Shown here: in pieces, positions 37,805 to 47,185 of the stretch
Layout: the number at the start of each line of letters is the position of its first letter
How positions within the stretch are numbered: position 1 is the first letter of the stretch
Assembly (NCBI RefSeq): GCF_000300195.1
Contig: NZ_AMQH01000014.1
Span: 42,250-106,249, forward strand
Origin: Clostridium tunisiense TJ
GTDB lineage: Bacteria > Bacillota > Clostridia > Clostridiales > Clostridiaceae
Direction: 5' to 3'
Length of the DNA: 64,000 nt
Position numbers and translations under genes: made by a program
The notes under the pieces: generated by a model
What the model saw: only the letters and a program-made list of their open reading frames with translations
Told to the model about the DNA's origin: nothing
Database searches by the model: none

Positions 37805-39838
37805 CTAATAATCCCTATGATGTTTCTTTTTCTTCTTGTTTTTGTGATGATCATTAGGAAGATAGTTAGGATGGTATAAATAATCATCATTGTGCTTTTC
37901 ATAATCATGGTGATGTTCATCTTTGTCATGAGAATAGGACTCTAATCCATATTGATTGTTATAGTACTTACAATTATAACAGTACTTTTTACTCTTTTTA
38001 TATTTCTTGCACTTCTTACATTTTTTATTTCTAGAATCTATTTGATTTTCAATAACTCTGCGATAGCGCATCTTATCTTCAACATCATTGTTAAAGACTA
38101 TAAAGTTATCATCCTTATCTTTATTTTCCTCTTCATCACTTAAGGATGAAGTTTGTAAAATTGGTTTTTCTAAACCATCTTCTTTCTTATTCTCAAATTC
38201 CTCTTCCTTATTATCACTCTCTTGTTCCCATACTTTAGTGTTATTTTCCTGCCTATTATCCTTAATATACTTATTATATTTTGGATTAATCATTAAGTTA
38301 TAATCACCAAAATTTTGGTCATTAAAGGTGTTGTAATCTTCAGTTGTAAGTTTATCATCATATTCATAAAGGTCATCCTCACGGTAATATGCTTCATCTT
38401 CATAGTTTAAATCATAGTTGTCTTCATTAAAGTCATCAGGGCTATTACTAAATACTGGAACAGTATTGAACTCCTCTAAATCATCAAGCTCATCAAACTC
38501 ATCAAATTCTTCATCCTCTTCATCTAAATAATATTTAAACACAGGCTTAATCTCATATTGGTTAAAATTCCCTTCTATTTCCCTGTATCTAATGTTTGGA
38601 TTGACATTGTCCATATCTATCTGTTGATCTTCTTCAAAATTATATTCATTAAATTCTTTTTCATCTAAATCCTCTGTGGGCAAACTATAGAAATCAAATT
38701 CTTCCTCTTGCCCAAAGAACTCTGTTCTATCTGATTGCTTACTAATAAACTCACGTTGCATATTGTCTACAGGATCTTTATATTTTTTCTTTGTAGTAAC
38801 CCTAGGTGAACCTGTATTTTTATTAATATAGTTTTGAGTCAACCTATCCTTGACCATAGTATCCTCCACATCATCATACTTTATATCATCACTTCTGAAA
38901 GTAACCTGTGCCTTAGCCCTTGTAGGTGAGAAGTCTCCATCCACATCAAAGGCCTCAATTGTCATTTCGTATCGTTCATTAGGTCTAGGAGTTTTTGCAA
39001 GCTTTAATGTATAGCTTGTAGTATTCTTAGACACAGTAGTAACATAATTAGAATTTATAAAAATGTTATATCCATTTAGGTCTACATCAGGGTTTTTAGA
39101 CCAACTTAGTACTATTTCATTTTTTCTTGGATAAGCTTTAAAGTTTTTAACCGCTACTGGTGGTTTCAAATAGTCTAAGTTCGTTGGCCCATAGTTTAGA
39201 TCTACTGGGGGGTTAACCCCTGCCATAGTTCCACTTTCTGTATACTGCCATAATCTCCATCTAGTCCATCCTCCAGCATCAGGTGGGAATGGTGGATTAC
39301 TTGGAATTTCCTTATACATAGCAATCCAAAGAGGCATATTTGATAGAATGTATCCCTTAGTTGAATGACGGAAGTTATTGTATAGTTGAATAAAAAATAG
39401 TCCTGTATAAATCATTAATCTTCTTCTCGTTCTTCTTTCAAACCTTTTTCTAAATCTGTCTACCCAATCTAATAAATTGTCAGTAGATATAGATTTATCC
39501 TGTGGGCTTTCTATGTCAACTACTGGAAATAGGTCCCCAAAGTTTCCAGGACCATACGCTTCTTGAAGAACTCTTATAAAATCATCACACTGAGCATCTG
39601 CAGTGGTTAAATCTGTTGACGGCACTGCATAATGATATGCTCCACTAAGTATTCCTACTGATCTTAATCCTCTTACATACTCAAAAAATCTTCTATCCAC
39701 TCTAAATCTTCCAGTGCCAGAGCTCGATCCACGTACGTAACAATAATTGGTCTTTGTTGCTAGTAAAGCGTAATTAACTTCACCTCTAAATTCATTTATG
39801 TCTGGACCTATTATATTAGCAAAAGTTGCCTGTTGCAT
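37805..39838 (-). CDS. GH25 lysozyme with fibronectin-like domain and a charge-segregated low-complexity tail
   Basis: 677 residues from ATG 39838 (GGAGG five nt before). Residues about 10-220 are a GH25 muramidase: IIGPDINEFRG, GAYHYAVPS, FPVVDIESP with the catalytic Asp-x-Glu, MIYTGLFF and RLWQYTESG. A fibronectin type III-like domain follows (about 225-315: VAVKNFKAYPRKNEIVLSWS). The last ~350 residues are odd: a long Asp/Glu/Tyr/Asn-rich stretch, then a basic Cys/Lys part (KKCKKCKKYKKSKKYCYNCK), then a His/Asp/Lys end (HHKNKKKKKHHRDY). No signal peptide is visible. It could be a spore or mother-cell-lysis enzyme, or exported another way; this is inference. Confidence 0.85.
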   Translation of the reverse strand: MQQATFANIIGPDINEFRGEVNYALLATKTNYCYVRGSSSGTGRFRVDRRFFEYVRGLRSVGILSGAYHYAVPSTDLTTADAQCDDFIRVLQEAYGPGNFGDLFPVVDIESPQDKSISTDNLLDWVDRFRKRFERRTRRRLMIYTGLFFIQLYNNFRHSTKGYILSNMPLWIAMYKEIPSNPPFPPDAGGWTRWRLWQYTESGTMAGVNPPVDLNYGPTNLDYLKPPVAVKNFKAYPRKNEIVLSWSKNPDVDLNGYNIFINSNYVTTVSKNTTSYTLKLAKTPRPNERYEMTIEAFDVDGDFSPTRAKAQVTFRSDDIKYDDVEDTMVKDRLTQNYINKNTGSPRVTTKKKYKDPVDNMQREFISKQSDRTEFFGQEEEFDFYSLPTEDLDEKEFNEYNFEEDQQIDMDNVNPNIRYREIEGNFNQYEIKPVFKYYLDEEDEEFDEFDELDDLEEFNTVPVFSNSPDDFNEDNYDLNYEDEAYYREDDLYEYDDKLTTEDYNTFNDQNFGDYNLMINPKYNKYIKDNRQENNTKVWEQESDNKEEEFENKKEDGLEKPILQTSSLSDEEENKDKDDNFIVFNNDVEDKMRYRRVIENQIDSRNKKCKKCKKYKKSKKYCYNCKYYNNQYGLESYSHDKDEHHHDYEKHNDDYLYHPNYLPNDHHKNKKKKKHHRDY

Positions 39839-40126
39839 ACTCTCCTCCATAATAATAGTAATTCACTTAATATATTATTAATTTTATCGGTAATTTGTTA
39901 CAATATAACAAGTAATTTTATATTTTATATAAAAAAAATAAACTAGCAAGTTTAATATATCTAACTAGTTTATTTATATTCTTCTTAAAATATTTTGTGA
40001 TTCGAATTTAAGCATTTATACAAGTTAAATTAACATGCTCAAATTTGATTATAAGAATCAATAAAATAGAATTATTTTTAAAAATCTTATAGACTATATT
40101 GACTCTTTACTATTAACTTATTATGC

Positions 40127-41476
40127 CTAACTACCTATTTTGCCATTAATAACACTTTTTATGTGAACTTTTGATTTAAAGTATAAAATGATTAAATTAA
40201 CTATTGGAACTAAAATACAGTAAAATGAAAATAATATTGCCTTTGGCCCAACTTGTAAATTTGTCAATGGAACTAAAACTGCTACATTCCAAGGAATAAG
40301 GGGGGCTATGACTATTGCCGTATTTTCTAAATCCATAGCAAGATTATATTTATCAATACCATTTTTTTCGTAAGAACCCTTCATAGTCATATTAGTAAGC
40401 ATCACAGCTAGTACTTGAGTACAGCCTACCATAGCACTCACAATGCTTACAACTATAGTTACTAAAAACAATAAGTCTTTTCTCTTTATTTTATTTATGG
40501 GTTCTTGAATAAACTCAAGCATATTAGCTCCTTCAAAAATTCCATTAAGTGCTGATGACATAAAAACAATAAGAGAAAGCTTCACCATAGACAGGACTCC
40601 TCCACCTTTAATAATATGAAAAAGCGGATTATTTTCTTGTAACTTAAAGCCCCAAATTAGGGTTTTAGTTATATCTATTATTTTATAATCTTGTATAAAG
40701 AATGCAATAAGTGAAGCTGTTGCCATGCTTATGTACATTGAAGTTTTAACTTTCACCTTGAATAAGGATAATACCATTATTATAAAAGCAGGAGAAAGAA
40801 CCAGGATACTTACATCAAAATAGTTTACTATTTCTATAATGATGTTTGAGTTACTATAATCTAGGGGGTGCCTTAAAGATAAAAAAGTATATATAATACA
40901 AGTTAAGATTAGAGGTATAATCGAAGACTTTATCATATTCCTAATATTCCTATATAACTCTGTTTCTGTTATATTTGCTACTAAATTTGCACTTGAGGAC
41001 ATAGGAGAGCATCTATCTCCAAAATAAGCTCCAGATAATATTGCTCCTGCTACAGCAAATAAATTTGCGTCCCCTGCTCTAGCCATTACCATTAGTGAAA
41101 TACCTACAGTTCCAATAGTCCCAAAAGAGGTGCCAATAAGTAATGAAACTAATGAAGATAGAAGGAATGCACTAATTATAAAATAACTTGGACTTATTAA
41201 TTTAATTCCGTAATAAACTACTGCTGGCACCGTTCCTGAAACCATCCATAAAGAAATAATGGCTCCAATAAGCACAAAGATTTGAAGAACGATAAAGGAT
41301 TTTTTTCCTCCCTTAAAAGCAACTTTTACACTTTCCTTGAGAGTTAATCCCCTTTTCATAGATAAAATTAAAAATATACATAGAACTAATGTCAGTGCCA
41401 CTAAAATATCTATACCTTTAATCACACTAAAAATTAATAAAGTAGCTGATAGTATTAAACCTAAAATTACGTCCAT
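40127..41476 (-). CDS. NhaC family Na+/H+ antiporter-like transporter
   Basis: 449 residues with about 11-12 membrane segments. GTSFGTIGTVGISLMVMA, GAYFGDRCSPMSSSANLVAN and the late ENTAIVIAPLIPWNV match NhaC-family carriers, which exchange Na+ for H+ or, in some members, organic acids such as malate/lactate. ATG at 41476 follows AAAAGGAG. The roughly 100-nt RNA element just upstream (41489-41587) is shared with ygeY, so regulation, and possibly substrate, is tied to that catabolic pathway rather than to sodium alone. That link is inference. Confidence 0.85.
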   Translation of the reverse strand: MDVILGLILSATLLIFSVIKGIDILVALTLVLCIFLILSMKRGLTLKESVKVAFKGGKKSFIVLQIFVLIGAIISLWMVSGTVPAVVYYGIKLISPSYFIISAFLLSSLVSLLIGTSFGTIGTVGISLMVMARAGDANLFAVAGAILSGAYFGDRCSPMSSSANLVANITETELYRNIRNMIKSSIIPLILTCIIYTFLSLRHPLDYSNSNIIIEIVNYFDVSILVLSPAFIIMVLSLFKVKVKTSMYISMATASLIAFFIQDYKIIDITKTLIWGFKLQENNPLFHIIKGGGVLSMVKLSLIVFMSSALNGIFEGANMLEFIQEPINKIKRKDLLFLVTIVVSIVSAMVGCTQVLAVMLTNMTMKGSYEKNGIDKYNLAMDLENTAIVIAPLIPWNVAVLVPLTNLQVGPKAILFSFYCILVPIVNLIILYFKSKVHIKSVINGKIGS

Positions 41477-41488
41477 AAAATCTCCTTT

Positions 41489-41587
41489 TTAATAACGAAC
41501 AAGTTCATTTTGTATAGGGGCTTTGGAAGGAGATTTGGCTCCCACCTGAAGAGGATGGAAAAGTTATCCTTCCAAAGCGTCGTTAAA
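41489..41587 (-). ncRNA. Structured leader element, copy 1 (upstream of the NhaC gene)
   Basis: On the minus strand this 99-nt segment aligns without gaps to 60081-60180 upstream of ygeY, at about 80% identity. An outer helix pairs TTTAACGA with TCGTTATTAA. An inner 12-bp helix pairs GCTTTGGAAGGA with TCCTTCCAAAGC. Between them the block TCAGGTGGGAG is invariant in both copies. It ends directly before the AAAAGGAG ribosome site, so folding could control translation. No known riboswitch class was recognised. Confidence 0.65.
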
Positions 41588-41897
41588 CTTTCAAATTGCA
41601 CTTGTATATAGTCTTTATAAATAAACATGATATATATGGTATTATAATAAATTTCTAATAATATATTACCTCTTTACTAACATGAATACAACGGAAATTT
41701 CATAACCATAAAATGTGACTAGATGTAACCTAAAAGAACTTATATTATAAGGAAATATCTTTAGTAAATTATGTCCCCTTCAATGTATTAATTGCATTTT
41801 ATTTATCCATAATATAACAAATATTACTTTTAATAGAGGAATTTCAATTGTCTTGTAGAATATAAACAATAGTAAATTTTTTATGAGGTGAAGTATA
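41588..41897. other. Intergenic, AT-rich
   Basis: Lies between the leader element and the plus-strand gene at 41898. It should hold both divergent promoters. No clear gene or repeat was seen. Confidence 0.4.
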
Positions 41898-42455
41898 ATG
41901 AATGGCTTAAAATTTTTTCATTTTCCACAAGATATTTTATTAGTAATAGTTGGATTCTTAATCCTATCAATGTTTAATATGAACGAAAATTTAGCACTAT
42001 CAATATTTGTCTCCTTAACTACTGTTACCTTAATCATACTATGGATATTTCTAAGGATAAGAAAATATAATGACCTACAACAATCTATTAAAGTTATTAA
42101 TCTTTTGGAGATTCAAGTTCTAGAATCTACTGAAATAATTCAGCAAATACACTTGTATTTAAATAACAATTTAAGAATATGTATCAGTAATATAATTATA
42201 AATAATCAATGGTTTAACGATATACTTATTCTTAGAAATTATTTAACTGAATTAGAACTTCGTCAAATCATTGATTTAATGTATCATTTTGATTCCCTTC
42301 AGAAAAATTACAATCATTGGACCGAAACTGGAGACGAAAATTTGCAAAGTATTTTAAAAACTAATATTTCTCCCTCTAATAGTGATTTGATTGATGAGGT
42401 TAATTCTGTAAGAAACATGGTAATTAAATTAAAAACAGATTTTTCCATAAATTAA
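41898..42455 (+). CDS. Hypothetical protein with two N-terminal membrane helices
   Basis: 185 residues. DILLVIVGFLILSMF and a second hydrophobic stretch (ALSIFVSLTTVTLIILWIF) form a hairpin near residues 11-51. The remainder is a soluble helical domain (VINLLEIQVLESTEIIQQIH) with coiled-coil character. ATG follows TGAGGTGAAGTATA and a terminator follows the gene. Family not recognised. Confidence 0.6.
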   Translation: MNGLKFFHFPQDILLVIVGFLILSMFNMNENLALSIFVSLTTVTLIILWIFLRIRKYNDLQQSIKVINLLEIQVLESTEIIQQIHLYLNNNLRICISNIIINNQWFNDILILRNYLTELELRQIIDLMYHFDSLQKNYNHWTETGDENLQSILKTNISPSNSDLIDEVNSVRNMVIKLKTDFSIN

Positions 42456-42457
42456 AA

Positions 42458-42484
42458 GGGTAACTCTTTGAGTTACCCCTTATT
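42458..42484 (+). terminator. Terminator after the two-helix protein gene
   Basis: GGGTAACT pairs with AGTTACCC around a short loop, followed by CTTATT. Also lies at the end of the convergent SRPBCC gene. Confidence 0.65.
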
Positions 42485-42507
42485 AATTTGAAACTATACA
42501 CTTAACA

Positions 42508-42957
42508 CTATATTGCTATTTCCTCATCAGATTCTAAATAAGCTTTTATTATCTCTAGATGATTTTCATCTTCTTCCGCTATAACACTAAAAATATCCCT
42601 TGATAACTCTTCCGGATAATCCTTAAACATTACCTCCCCTTTAAAATTAATGGTAGTCCCCTTATCTACCTCTTCAAACTCATAACTATAAATTACTTTA
42701 ACTCCATATTTAATGGTATGAAAAATAAACCTTCTGTTATCTATAATCTCTATGATTTCACTTTCATACTTAAAATCTCTGCCATTATGAAGTATAACAT
42801 TTTCGTACTTACTCCCATTAACTACTGGACCTTCTGTGATTTTATTAATAGAGAGGATGTCATTCCATACTGTACAAAACCTCTTAAAATCACTACAGAA
42901 TCTGAACACCTCGTTAATGTTTTTTCTTACAAAAATTGAATTTCTAAATTTGTACAT
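42508..42957 (-). CDS. SRPBCC (START-like) family protein
   Basis: 149 residues. FVRKNINEVFRFCSDFKRFC at the start, a middle of alternating strands (VIYSYEFEEVDKGTTINFKG), and a long C-terminal helix (ENHLEIIKAYLES) follow the SRPBCC helix-grip fold, which binds hydrophobic ligands. ATG at 42957 follows TAGAGGGGGACAGGTT. Monocistronic. Ligand unknown. Confidence 0.75.
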   Translation of the reverse strand: MYKFRNSIFVRKNINEVFRFCSDFKRFCTVWNDILSINKITEGPVVNGSKYENVILHNGRDFKYESEIIEIIDNRRFIFHTIKYGVKVIYSYEFEEVDKGTTINFKGEVMFKDYPEELSRDIFSVIAEEDENHLEIIKAYLESDEEIAI

Positions 42958-43037
42958 AACCTGTCCCCCTCTATTTTATTTACCGCAATGTAGTATTATT
43001 ATAACACAATAGTAAAATTATGGAAATATTAGTTAGT

Positions 43038-43066
43038 AAAAAAACTGACTTTACATCAGTTTTTTT
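43038..43066. terminator. Terminator between the DUF3298-like gene and the SRPBCC gene
   Basis: AAAAAAACTGA pairs with TCAGTTTTTTT around a 7-nt loop, giving T-runs on both strands. It mainly serves the minus-strand gene ending at 43150. Confidence 0.8.
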
Positions 43067-43149
43067 TATTTAAGTATATGCTTATCTTCATTGAATTAGC
43101 TCTGTAACCCTAAAAATATTTACATATTTACTTTGAAGGATTTTCAAAA

Positions 43150-44562
43150 TTATATTTCTAAGAATTCTTTATTAATATTACCTTGAAATTTACTTAAAGG
43201 TATTTTAAACTCTGGATTATAGTATTCCTTCGGTGCAATTTCACCTTGCGGAAAAGTAATTATTAAATTTCCATTTTCAATATAAAATTCTGTATCTGCA
43301 TTTACACTATTAAAGTTATATATATTACTATGACCTAAAGTCATTTCTAAGTTCTTTATTTGATCTTTGATTTCCTTATTTATTGCTGAAATGAAATTAA
43401 AGTCTCCTTTAAATACGTCCTTTAACTTATATATTCTTCCATCTCTAAGGTTAATATTATATCCTTTATTATATAAAACATAATTTTCAGTGGTTCCATT
43501 ATTTCCTGAGTAAGTTATAACTATACTTAATAAATCTTTGTTTACGTAATAACTTTTAAAATATGTTGAAGCTCCCCATACTTTTGCCTCACCAGATTCA
43601 TTGATTTTAATTTTATCTTCATTAGCCTTGCTTTTAATTAAACTGTTAAAGCTAAATACTTGTTCTTTTATAGTCTTGTTTATATTATTTATTATTGCAT
43701 TATCATCATCTTTTATCACAGGGTAAGATAAATAAGGTTGAAAACCATCTTCACTTGATATATATGTTTCAGTTTGAATTTCTAAAGGATTCTTTAAAAT
43801 CTTCACATTGTTATTCAATCCCTTAGGGAACTTTTTATATGGAATCTTAAATTCTGAAATTCCCGAAGCATAAGGTGCTATTGCATATTCCCCAAAATAC
43901 ACAACAACTCCATCGTCAGTTAAATAAAAATTTTGGTTGTAAGGTATACCATTGAGATTCTTTATTGAATCAGGAAAATATTTTTGTATATCTTTTTCCA
44001 TTTGGGTCTTTATTTCTTTCAAAACCGTAGCTCTATAATCTGGATTGTTCCCCAAAAAGTCCTGCAACACTCCATATTTTCCAGTGTTTACATCAAAATT
44101 GTAAGCTATTTTACTTGTACTACCATGAGCTCCACCAGTGTATTGGTATAAGGTTAATACCACAGATAATAAATTGTCTTTATTATAAGATATATTGTAT
44201 TCGGAAGTAACATTATATTGCCGTACATCATATCCAGTTTTTTTGTTTAACTCACTATCTTCTTTAGCCATTTTTTCTACAGAATCTTTGATAGTTAGTA
44301 TAGTACTTTGAATTTTGTCATTAATAGCTTTTTCAGTATCACCATTTTTCAAACCAGAGATTACAGGGATATCCAAGTTTACCGCTATATATTCATTACT
44401 ATATTGAATTAACTTTGAAGTTACTCCACTATTATTTGTGACTTCACTTGTTTTTTGAAATAAATTTCCTCCTAAGTAAATTGATCTTTCCATTGCGTAG
44501 GTATTATAAGATAAATTACACATAAAAATTATAAATAATAGCCAAACCTTTATTTTCCTCAT
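43150..44562 (-). CDS. Secreted protein with duplicated DUF4163/DUF3298-like domains
   Basis: 470 residues. Residues 1-23 (KVWLLFIIFMCNLSYNTYA) are a signal peptide. Two similar halves follow. Each has a strand-rich part (EYNISYNKDNLLSVVLTLYQ; the second around SYYVNKDLLSIVITYSG), then a DUF3298-type segment with YNFDVNTGKYGVLQDFLGN in the first and YNINLRDGRIYKLKDVFKGD in the second, then FYLTDDGVVVYFGEYAIAP or FYIENGNLIITFPQGEIAP. These domains occur in extracytoplasmic proteins such as PdaC and RsiV, where they can bind lysozyme or glycans. No sigma factor gene is adjacent. Confidence 0.8.
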   Translation of the reverse strand: MRKIKVWLLFIIFMCNLSYNTYAMERSIYLGGNLFQKTSEVTNNSGVTSKLIQYSNEYIAVNLDIPVISGLKNGDTEKAINDKIQSTILTIKDSVEKMAKEDSELNKKTGYDVRQYNVTSEYNISYNKDNLLSVVLTLYQYTGGAHGSTSKIAYNFDVNTGKYGVLQDFLGNNPDYRATVLKEIKTQMEKDIQKYFPDSIKNLNGIPYNQNFYLTDDGVVVYFGEYAIAPYASGISEFKIPYKKFPKGLNNNVKILKNPLEIQTETYISSEDGFQPYLSYPVIKDDDNAIINNINKTIKEQVFSFNSLIKSKANEDKIKINESGEAKVWGASTYFKSYYVNKDLLSIVITYSGNNGTTENYVLYNKGYNINLRDGRIYKLKDVFKGDFNFISAINKEIKDQIKNLEMTLGHSNIYNFNSVNADTEFYIENGNLIITFPQGEIAPKEYYNPEFKIPLSKFQGNINKEFLEI

Positions 44563-44854
44563 GGTACCACCCTTTCCATTTTACAATTAGTTTACCCATG
44601 AAAATCTCAACTACACCTGATAATTATATTTATTTATTAATAATTTGCACTTTTATCATCCATACTAATTTATAATTATCAGCTACATAAAATTATTTAA
44701 ATCAAAACTTTGAAAAAATTATCTTTTATTGCATCTTTATATTTTTAAAATCTTAAACTAAAAACCTACAAATATCTATGTTTTAAAGTACCCATGAAAA
44801 TATAGCTCCATACTACATCCATTAAGCCTAATTTAAACTAAAGGAGAGTTGAAT

Positions 44855-45301
44855 ATGCCTAGATTAGGATTAAGAACTATTAAAACTTCAATAGCAGTAT
44901 ATTTTTGTATTACTATAAGTACTATGTTTGGTATAGATCCCTTTTATTCATGTATTGCTGCAGTATCAACCCTCCAAACCTCTATTCAATCTTCCTTTGT
45001 AGTTGGAAGAGATAGAATGGTTGGAAGTGCTATTGGTGCCTTTTTTGGTGTAATTTTTTCTTATTTTGGACAAAATAGCTCCTTCTTTACAGCACTTGCT
45101 TTGCTTTGTGCTATATACACCATCACCTTATTAAATAGCAAGGGAGCGGTAAACATTGCTTGTATTGTAGTAATAGCTATTATGGTTGATCCTACTGTTA
45201 CCTCCCCCATCCAAAGCGGTATTGAAAGATTGCTTCAAACTTTACTTGGTATTGTTATCGCTGTTATAGTTAATGTAACCTTATTTCCTCCAAAAAATTA
45301 A
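44855..45301 (+). CDS. Short FUSC/aromatic-acid-exporter (DUF939-like) membrane protein
   Basis: 148 residues from ATG 44855, eight nt after AAGGAG. PRLGLRTIKTSIAVYFCIT, AAVSTLQTSIQSSFVVGRDR, GSAIGAFFGVIFSYFG and GIERLLQTLLGIVIAVIVN match the N-terminal membrane part of DUF939/FUSC exporters. The usual C-terminal cytoplasmic domain is missing, but the gene ends with a normal KN-stop and terminator. It may be a naturally short form. Proposed substrates are aromatic acids, from family knowledge only. Confidence 0.8.
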   Translation: MPRLGLRTIKTSIAVYFCITISTMFGIDPFYSCIAAVSTLQTSIQSSFVVGRDRMVGSAIGAFFGVIFSYFGQNSSFFTALALLCAIYTITLLNSKGAVNIACIVVIAIMVDPTVTSPIQSGIERLLQTLLGIVIAVIVNVTLFPPKN

Positions 45302-45335
45302 TTTGTTCTATAGTTTAAACTACTATAATTAGTAA

Positions 45336-45372
45336 AAAATCCCTAGCCTAAATTGGCTAAGGATTTTATCAT
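45336..45372 (+). terminator. Terminator after the FUSC-like gene
   Basis: AATCCcTAGCC pairs with GGCTAaGGATT, followed by TTTATC. It is nearly symmetrical and could also serve the minus-strand small gene. Confidence 0.7.
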
Positions 45373-45412
45373 ATATTTAATTATTAAAGAATTTTAATCT
45401 GCAAAAACCCAC

Positions 45413-45565
45413 TTAAATCTTGAAGTCTCTAGGATTATCATCATTTACTCTAGGTTCCCCAAAGGTAGCTCTTGCACTTTCAGCAGCTGGGTCATGATTT
45501 ATATGCTTCTTCTTAAACTTACCATCATGCTTTCTATTTTCCTTAGTATCTTTCATTTTTGTCAT
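45413..45565 (-). CDS. Small basic protein resembling the CPC_1213 family
   Basis: 50 residues from ATG 45565, after AGAGGAG. KFKKKHINHDPAAESARATF and GEPRVNDDNPRDFKI recall the short clostridial CPC_1213-type proteins, of unknown function. The open frame extends upstream to 45634, but no ribosome site supports that. It follows the SsnA-like gene by 80 bp on the same strand. Confidence 0.65.
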   Translation of the reverse strand: MTKMKDTKENRKHDGKFKKKHINHDPAAESARATFGEPRVNDDNPRDFKI

Positions 45566-45644
45566 ATGAACACTCTCCTCTCTAAATTTAGAGTATCCAC
45601 TTAAAGTCCTTTTATTCAAATTAAACACATCCATTTTTTTAATT

Positions 45645-47018
45645 TTACTTAAGCTTTAAGTTTCGTTCCTTTTCTACTATATTTTTTGCAATACCATGTG
45701 CTATATCTTTTGTTTTATCTATATCTATGGTACATACCACACCATCTCTAACCAAAATTTTACCATTTACTATGGTGTGTTTAACAAAACTAGTATTTCC
45801 ACAGCAAACTATTGAAACTAAAGGATCATGGCACCCTGCAAAAGCAATATCACTTAAGTCTAATACAATAATATCTGCTGCTTTATTAATTTCTAAGTAA
45901 CCTGTATCTGTTCTTCCTAGAACTTCTGCCCCTCCTCTAGTTGCCATCCTCAAAGTCTCGTAGGCAGTAAGCCCTTTATCTCCATATTTTAAGTGATTTA
46001 ATAAATAAGCTCTTCTTACTTCTTCCCACATATTAGAGCCATCGTTGGATGCACTACCATCTACTGCTATTCCTAGAGGAACCTTTGCTTCTATAAGCTC
46101 AGAGGTTCTACAAATACCGCTACCTAACTTCATGTTAGAGCTTGGACAATGTGCGATGCCAGCACCATTTATAGCCTTTATTTCTCTATCATTAAGATAT
46201 ATTCCATGGGCAAACCATACATCTGATCCAATCCACTCTAAATCCTCCATTAATTCTACAGGTCTTCTTCCATACCTTTCAATACAAAAATTCTCCTCAT
46301 CAATGGTTTCACATAAATGTGTATGCATCATCACTCCTCTTTTACGTGCTAAGTCCTTTGTATCCGTCATTAGTCTTGTGCTTACTGAAAAAGGAGAGCA
46401 AGGTGCTAATGCAATTCTAGTCATTGCAAAATCTTTAGAATCGTGGTACTTATTTATCAATCTTTCCGAATCCACTAATATATCTTCTTCCTTTTGGACT
46501 ACACAGTCTGGTGGTAATCCACCACCGCTTTTTCCTAAAGACATTGAACCCCTTGTGGCATGAAATCTAATTCCAATTTCACTAGCTGCTTTTATTTGAT
46601 CATCTATAAGTTCACCTGATGTAAACTTTGGAAATAAATAATGGTGATCCATAGTGGTTGTACAACCTGTTCTTAGCAATTCACTAAATCCTACCATGGC
46701 ACCATAATATACTGCCTCTGGTGTTATGTGTTTCCAAAATTCATAAAGTCCAATTAGCCATGGAAATAATGGCATATCTTGTACTTCTTGAATACCTCTA
46801 AATAAAGTTTGGTATAGATGATGGTGTGTGTTTACAAATCCAGGCATTACTACTAAGTTGTCGCAAGGTATAATTTCACTATCCTCAAAGGGACAAAGGT
46901 TTTTACCCATAGCAATAATTTTATTATCCTTTATTAATAAATCTACTCCTTCTAAAATGTCATTATTATCATTCATGGTAATTATATAACCTATATTCTT
47001 AAATAAAATACTAGACAA
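45645..47018 (-). CDS. ssnA: SsnA-like amidohydrolase / 8-oxoguanine deaminase family
   Basis: 457 residues. The metal site begins PGFVNTHHHLYQTLFRG, and MMHTHLCETIDEE, FAHGIYLND and GIAVDGSASNDGSN supply the remaining amidohydrolase ligands and the Asp. QDMPLFPWLIGLYEFWKH is typical of the 8-oxoguanine deaminase/SsnA/atrazine-hydrolase branch, which deaminates purines or related heterocycles in the cytoplasm. TTG start at 47018 after AGGAGGAGATAAT. ssnA and ygeW/ygeX/ygeY belong to one purine-nitrogen region in E. coli, and ygeWYX occur here 11 kb away. A foldable leader lies upstream (47126-47185). Confidence 0.8.
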   Translation of the reverse strand: MSSILFKNIGYIITMNDNNDILEGVDLLIKDNKIIAMGKNLCPFEDSEIIPCDNLVVMPGFVNTHHHLYQTLFRGIQEVQDMPLFPWLIGLYEFWKHITPEAVYYGAMVGFSELLRTGCTTTMDHHYLFPKFTSGELIDDQIKAASEIGIRFHATRGSMSLGKSGGGLPPDCVVQKEEDILVDSERLINKYHDSKDFAMTRIALAPCSPFSVSTRLMTDTKDLARKRGVMMHTHLCETIDEENFCIERYGRRPVELMEDLEWIGSDVWFAHGIYLNDREIKAINGAGIAHCPSSNMKLGSGICRTSELIEAKVPLGIAVDGSASNDGSNMWEEVRRAYLLNHLKYGDKGLTAYETLRMATRGGAEVLGRTDTGYLEINKAADIIVLDLSDIAFAGCHDPLVSIVCCGNTSFVKHTIVNGKILVRDGVVCTIDIDKTKDIAHGIAKNIVEKERNLKLK

Positions 47019-47125
47019 ATTATCTCCTCCTATTACGTTTCTTTAATTTAATAAATACTATGTAAAATTCAACACATTAATGACAATAAGGAGCTATATT
47101 ATTTTAAAATGCCATGTTAGAATAA

Positions 47126-47185
47126 TTGGAGAAATTTCCTATTTACTATATTTTAACTATAATGGGTTTCATAGGTTATTTCCAA
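47126..47185 (-). ncRNA. Possible structured leader of the SsnA-like gene
   Basis: On the minus strand TTGGAAAT pairs with AAATctCCAA-type sequence and CCTAT pairs with ATAGG, separated by a symmetric 2x2 internal loop and enclosing GAAACCCATTATAG. It lies about 110 nt before the start codon. An RNA motif named after ssnA exists as I recall, but I cannot confirm a match. Confidence 0.35.

Noticed and set aside
46045..46563. 172-codon plus-strand frame opposite the SsnA-like gene
   Set aside because: Antisense shadow; the minus-strand frame carries all the amidohydrolase motifs.
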